DNA of 64,000 nt, taken from NCBI GenBank assembly GCA_003254905.1, contig QANU01110956.1:607668-671667 (forward strand), read 5' to 3'. The number at the start of each line of letters is the position of its first letter. The first letter of the stretch is position 1. Source of the DNA: Nissolia schottii (taxonomy: Eukaryota > Streptophyta > Magnoliopsida > Fabales > Fabaceae). Under the pieces are notes generated by a model. The model saw only the letters and a list, made by a program, of their open reading frames with translations, did not search any database and was not told the DNA's origin. Shown here in pieces: positions 60,336 to 64,000 of this stretch. The position numbers and the translations under genes were made by a program.

Positions 60336-61739
60336 TCACCGCCGCCAGGCGCCATCCTCTCCCTTGTTGGCGCCACGCCTCTTCCATGCGAAAACAGCAG
60401 CAAGAGAAACGGCCAGCCACCGTACTCTCGCCGCCCCCAGCCCGCACAGCCCACCGTCAAACTCAAGCGCGCCACTGGTGACCCACTCGTGGTTCTCTTT
60501 CGGCGACGGCGTTGGCATCTTCTTCCGCACCTCTAGCAATCGGGACGTCGTTTGGGTCTCCCTCCTCAGTGACTGAATGTTTCCCCTAGTGGTTGTCGTC
60601 GTGCTTCTTGCCATCCACCATGCCGACTTCGCTCTGCTCCGATCTCCCTTCATCTTCCTCCCCTCTCCGCCCGCCGCCGCCGCTAACGCTGCTCGAGCCC
60701 CCCACAAGGTCTGGAGTCTTCTATTTTCCCCTGCGATGGCCCCCCCAAAACCCACCACGGGTAGATCTGCATCCGGTGGTGTCAACCCACTCCTCTTCTT
60801 CACCGCGATGTAGTCTCCACCGCTTCCGCCACCTTGTCTGCATCCTCCATATCCGCCACCGTCCGTCACCCTGTGGTCCGGTGGCTTCGGTCGTGGCCTT
60901 TGTATGCTTGACCTGCCGTCTTCCCCCATCATCGCAGCGCCTATCACCGCCATTATAGCTTCCGCATTCACAACGCTGGTGAGCTTCAAGCTCACTGTTG
61001 GCTGAATCACCTCGCCCTCGCGAGTGTGTGGCTCGTCGTTGATTCCTTCTTCTGGTGGCGTCAACTCCGTCACCACGTTCAGATCTGGTGGCTCCGGTGG
61101 TGGTTTCTGCCACACCTCCTCGGGACAAGCTGAGGATGGAACTGGATTAGGCCAACTCGATTCCGGTGCAAGTAAGTGTAGATTTACCTCCTTGAATGCT
61201 TGAATTTCTGGATCTATGAACTGCAATTGTTGATCTGTTGCTGTTGAATTGCTTGTTGAATTGAATTTTGCCTCTGGATTGTTGTGACTTTTTGTCTGTG
61301 CCTTTGCTGGAATTTTTGGTTCTAAATTTGGTAGCATTGATTGGCTTTGTACTTTTGATCTGAATTTTTCTATCATTTCTTCCCAATCAATTTCCCACTC
61401 TGCAAATTCAGTTTGAGCAATTTCTAGCAAAATTGATTGAAAGTCTGATTGGTAACAGTGCAGGAATGCTACCTCGAAGGTCATCCAATCTGTCGTCGGA
61501 TTGCGCCTTCTCCACAGCTTGAACCATGTGCAAATGCGACCGGTCAATCCATCTGCAACCTCCAGCAACCTCTGCAACTCCGGCGTTCCTTTGGTGTTCC
61601 AAAACCTCGATGCGCAAAGGATCCACCAATAGGCATCTCCTCCGTCGAACAGTGGAATTTTCTCTTCTAATTTTTCTGCATTTTCTGAATTTTCTGGTGT
61701 TGAGGATGAGTTGTGTTTGCCACCATGGATGGTAGGCAT
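60336..61739 (-). CDS. Gag-like protein of the short-LTR element
   Basis: A frame of 467 codons from Met at 61739 (MPTIHGGKHNSSS). Upstream Met at 61760 falls in the putative primer site and is less likely the start. Residues 28-39 (IPLFDGGDAYWW), then GRICTWFKLWRRRNPTTDWM, follow the Ty3/gypsy gag pattern (LP-FDG-DA--W, then A--W---W). The N-terminal 160 residues look like gag. The rest is Thr/Pro-rich and then Gly/Arg-rich and translates GC-rich DNA, so part may be open by base composition rather than selection. No zinc knuckle (CCHC) was seen. Confidence 0.6.
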   Translation of the reverse strand: MPTIHGGKHNSSSTPENSENAEKLEEKIPLFDGGDAYWWILCASRFWNTKGTPELQRLLEVADGLTGRICTWFKLWRRRNPTTDWMTFEVAFLHCYQSDFQSILLEIAQTEFAEWEIDWEEMIEKFRSKVQSQSMLPNLEPKIPAKAQTKSHNNPEAKFNSTSNSTATDQQLQFIDPEIQAFKEVNLHLLAPESSWPNPVPSSACPEEVWQKPPPEPPDLNVVTELTPPEEGINDEPHTREGEVIQPTVSLKLTSVVNAEAIMAVIGAAMMGEDGRSSIQRPRPKPPDHRVTDGGGYGGCRQGGGSGGDYIAVKKRSGLTPPDADLPVVGFGGAIAGENRRLQTLWGARAALAAAAGGEGRKMKGDRSRAKSAWWMARSTTTTTRGNIQSLRRETQTTSRLLEVRKKMPTPSPKENHEWVTSGALEFDGGLCGLGAARVRWLAVSLAAVFAWKRRGANKGEDGAWRR

Positions 61740-61761
61740 GGTGGTCAATGAAAGCACCATT

Positions 61762-61906
61762 TGTAACGAAGTGAAATTGTAATAGATGAATTATGGAAAT
61801 AATAGAGCAATGTTGTGTATTTTCTGCATTTGTGATGGAAAATCTCCTTAGGAAGGAGATGACTAGAGAAGAAATCCTAGAAAGAGAGAGGATTAACCAA
61901 TGATTT
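61762..61906 (-). repeat. 5' LTR of the gag-only element
   Basis: Starts TGTAACGAAGTGAAATTGTA and matches the left repeat to about GAGAGGATTAACCAATG. Beyond that the match fades into a local duplication of TGATTTTGTTAATA (61902-61915 and 61921-61934), so the outer edge seems damaged. Confidence 0.62.
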
Positions 61907-63610
61907 TGTTAATAAAACAGTGATTTTGTTAATAATTATCCTAAAAACACTTGTTAAGAAACTTAAAATGGAAATATTCAAGTGTTTTTAATGTATTAAA
62001 TACATTAAAACTTACATTTTTAATAAAAAAAATTATACTTTGAATTTTTTAATAAGTGTTATTGACTTTTCTCATAAAACTATTATAAGCTATTATGTTT
62101 GGGTACAAAGTAAGAAAAAATTAAAGTTGTTTGTAAAAAAAAAAAAGGCAACTGTTTTGTGAGAGAAAAAAATTCAGCTATCTTTTGAAGATTAAGTGAA
62201 AAAAGTTGTTTGCTTTTTAGATTAAAAAAATATGTTTTATATGATAAATTGGTAAAATGAGCGTGAAATAATAATTTATCATATAAAACATTTTTTATTT
62301 ATATATTTCAAGTGAAACAAATTGTTTTAAAACTAATTTTTAATTGAAGCATTAAAATATAAATTAATTATCATATAATCGATTATGTTAAAAAGTGATG
62401 ATTGAAATAAGTTTAATTTAAAAAAAAAATTAAACACATCTTTAACCACATTTACTGATCATTATCCACATCGATCAAATGTGGCTAGATGTAGAAACAA
62501 GAGGGCCCATGATGGTGCCAAACTTAGACATCCCATGCTAACAATATCCAGGTGGCACAAACTATTGGATCGCAGTCTGTATCACTCAGGCTTTGTAACG
62601 TCCCTTTCTAGTCGCCGCGTGTCGTTACCTCATTCCATGAAGCAATGCGTGTACAAATTTTATTAAAAAAAAGTTTAACTCTTATCCATTCAAATTATAA
62701 AATTTTCTTATACAATCAATCAATTGAATTTTGTTATATTAATATAAATAATTAATTATTAAAATGAATGATAGTGTAAAATAGTGGATGGAAATTAAAC
62801 TTAACTAAAAGGTGCCGCTAAATAATTCACAAGTTTTGTTTTGTTTTGACTATTGTCTTTTTGTGATAATGGATAAGGTTGATTGAAAGTTGTAACTAGT
62901 AAAAATATTATCTTCCTAAATAGTTAGGATCAACTTGTAGTTGATTATTAACTTATTAGTATTTCGTATATTGATTATTTGCAAATTGCCATAAAAAGGA
63001 GCTTTAGACTTTCCAATAATTTAAATAAGTGCCAAAATGTTTGGAATAAATATGTGTTTATTCAATTAATTTGATTATCATGTACTCAAGTGTGAGACTC
63101 TACGCAACCGAAAAAAAAGAGTTGTGTGGCTCAACCAACAAAAGTTAGGTGTGGTGTTACTGTTAAGTAAGATACACCTTATGGAAGAGAATTAGGAAGG
63201 TTATTATTTTTAGTTTGAAAAAAAAAAAAAGATAATTATTGAGAAGATTTTTCAATTATTTTAGTGCTCGAGATTTCTTTACCTGCTTCATGGTTTGATT
63301 TAAGTTCAATAGTAGAGATGGTATCCAAAGTGCTATTGCTGTATTATGCTGGAACACCGACAAAACATTAGTTATTTTCTAGGAATTTTGAACCATGATT
63401 TGGCTAGTGTTATAGCATGTTGGTATTGTTTTTGGGAGGCTTCTACCTTGGACCGGGTTAGTTTAATGACCAACATGGTTTAGGTATGAAAGTCTAAACT
63501 TAAAAAACTTTAGAGATCAGGTAGCAAAATGTTTAGGACTAGGTTGCAAATTTTTTTCATTAGGATTTAATTGCTTAATTTACATTTATTAACCTATTCT
63601 CTCTGCTCCA
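61907..63610. other. AT-rich spacer
   Basis: No gene or element boundary recognised. The open frame 62481-62666 has no family character. Confidence 0.4.
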
Positions 63611-63616
63611 TGATAG

Positions 63617-63925
63617 TCACACCCTCTTTCTCCAACCTCCATCACACCACCCATCAAGGACCTTCCATCGTTGTTCGGCAACCCGAATTTCACCGAATCG
63701 GAGCTACGGGAGACAATCAACGGGGTCCTTGTCTGTGCTTGTCAAAGCTCCGGACCAAAGCCACTCGCTTTCATATCTCAATCAGAGGGAGCGAATCAGA
63801 ATTGGTCCACTGCGTTGTCGATGGTGACGCCAACGGGAAGAGCATGCGTGACAACAGATCTTTGGCTAGAGTCCAAGAGGTGCCAGATCCGATGGTGGGC
63901 GAGCGCAGTACATAAAAGATCTTGA
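63617..63925 (+). pseudogene. PATROL1/DUF810-like N-terminal fragment
   Basis: One frame reads LPSLFGNPNFTESELRETI, then GVLVCACQSSGPKPLAFISQ. This resembles the N-terminal block of plant DUF810 (PATROL1, Munc13-like) proteins, where SELRETAYE and ACRSSG-KPL recur. There is no ATG in frame after the TAG at 63614-63616, and the frame stops at 63923-63925. Typical family members continue for about 1000 residues. So it is probably a stray gene piece, although a normal exon of a gene running past the window edge cannot be excluded. Confidence 0.5.
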
Positions 63926-64000
63926 TTATGTGTTTGATTTTTTTTCTCCTGACCTAGTTATGTTTTTCAATTTTTTTTTAGATTGTCTGTCCGACATCTT

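Larger units (their letters stand above)
59719..61906 (-). mobile_element. Short-LTR, gag-only retroelement (TR-GAG-like)
   Basis: Two direct repeats of about 150 bp (59719-59873 and 61762-61906, 90 percent or so alike by eye) flank a single gag-like frame on the minus strand. Between the left repeat and the interior is CCCCCC on the plus strand, that is, a G-run polypurine tract (ATGGGGGG) next to an LTR start TGG on the minus strand, as expected for the 3' LTR. The sequence after the 5' LTR (AATGGTGCTTTCATTG) stands where a primer site should be. No protease, reverse transcriptase or integrase is present in about 2.2 kb. This matches the gag-only terminal-repeat class described in plants. 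The outer edge of the right repeat is blurred, and no target duplication was confirmed. Confidence 0.65.

Noticed and set aside
60152..60958. Several plus-strand open frames of 78-121 codons
   Set aside because: They are antisense shadows of the gag-like frame in GC-rich DNA.

Overview
This window looks like nuclear DNA from a flowering plant, most probably a eudicot and plausibly a legume. That rests on recalled protein families, repeat types and AT-rich spacers, not on a search. Five genes can be followed from start to stop through GT-AG (once GC-AG) introns, and a sixth enters from the left edge. No bacterial features, CRISPR arrays or intact tRNA or rRNA genes were seen.

Layout. 26-3117 (+): glucose-6-phosphate 1-epimerase, cut by the window edge. 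4376-13744 (-): golgin candidate 6, a p115/Uso1-type Golgi tether with 19 coding exons. 20502-22496 (+): a GT17 N-acetylglucosaminyltransferase. 32350-35827 (-): a CRM-domain splicing factor of the CFM9 type. 43801-47956 (-): a SOG1/NAC8-like NAC factor with a GC-AG intron. 52081-54942 (-): a Raf-like kinase of the ATN1 type. From memory, GC6, GT17, the CRM gene and ATN1 are consecutive in Arabidopsis (At3g27530 to At3g27560), so the window appears to keep an old gene block with the SOG1-like gene inside it. The genes serve different processes (sugar phosphate metabolism, Golgi tethering, N-glycan modification, organelle intron splicing, DNA-damage transcription, kinase signalling); I see no operon-like logic.

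The spacers and several introns hold mobile DNA. There is a 1.39-kb Mutator-like palindrome with a perfect 9-bp target duplication and a Tyr/Pro-rich coding fragment (30619-32007). There is a gag-only short-LTR retroelement (59719-61906), a 2.9-kb solo LTR (37567-40454) and a degraded copia junction (41571-42613). Three members of a CATAGTTATTAAAC-ended family carry 8-bp target duplications. Two copies of one tRNA-derived SINE family are present, one of them internally deleted, plus two other SINE-like fragments. Tourist-like and Stowaway-like MITEs, a LINE fragment and a gypsy gag remnant also occur.

Broken gene pieces are two related NB-ARC pseudogenes flanking the SOG1-like gene, a possible F-box fragment and a PATROL1/DUF810-like fragment at the right end. 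I found no convincing undescribed gene system. The most notable items are the conserved gene block, the MULE palindrome, the gag-only element and the GC-AG intron.
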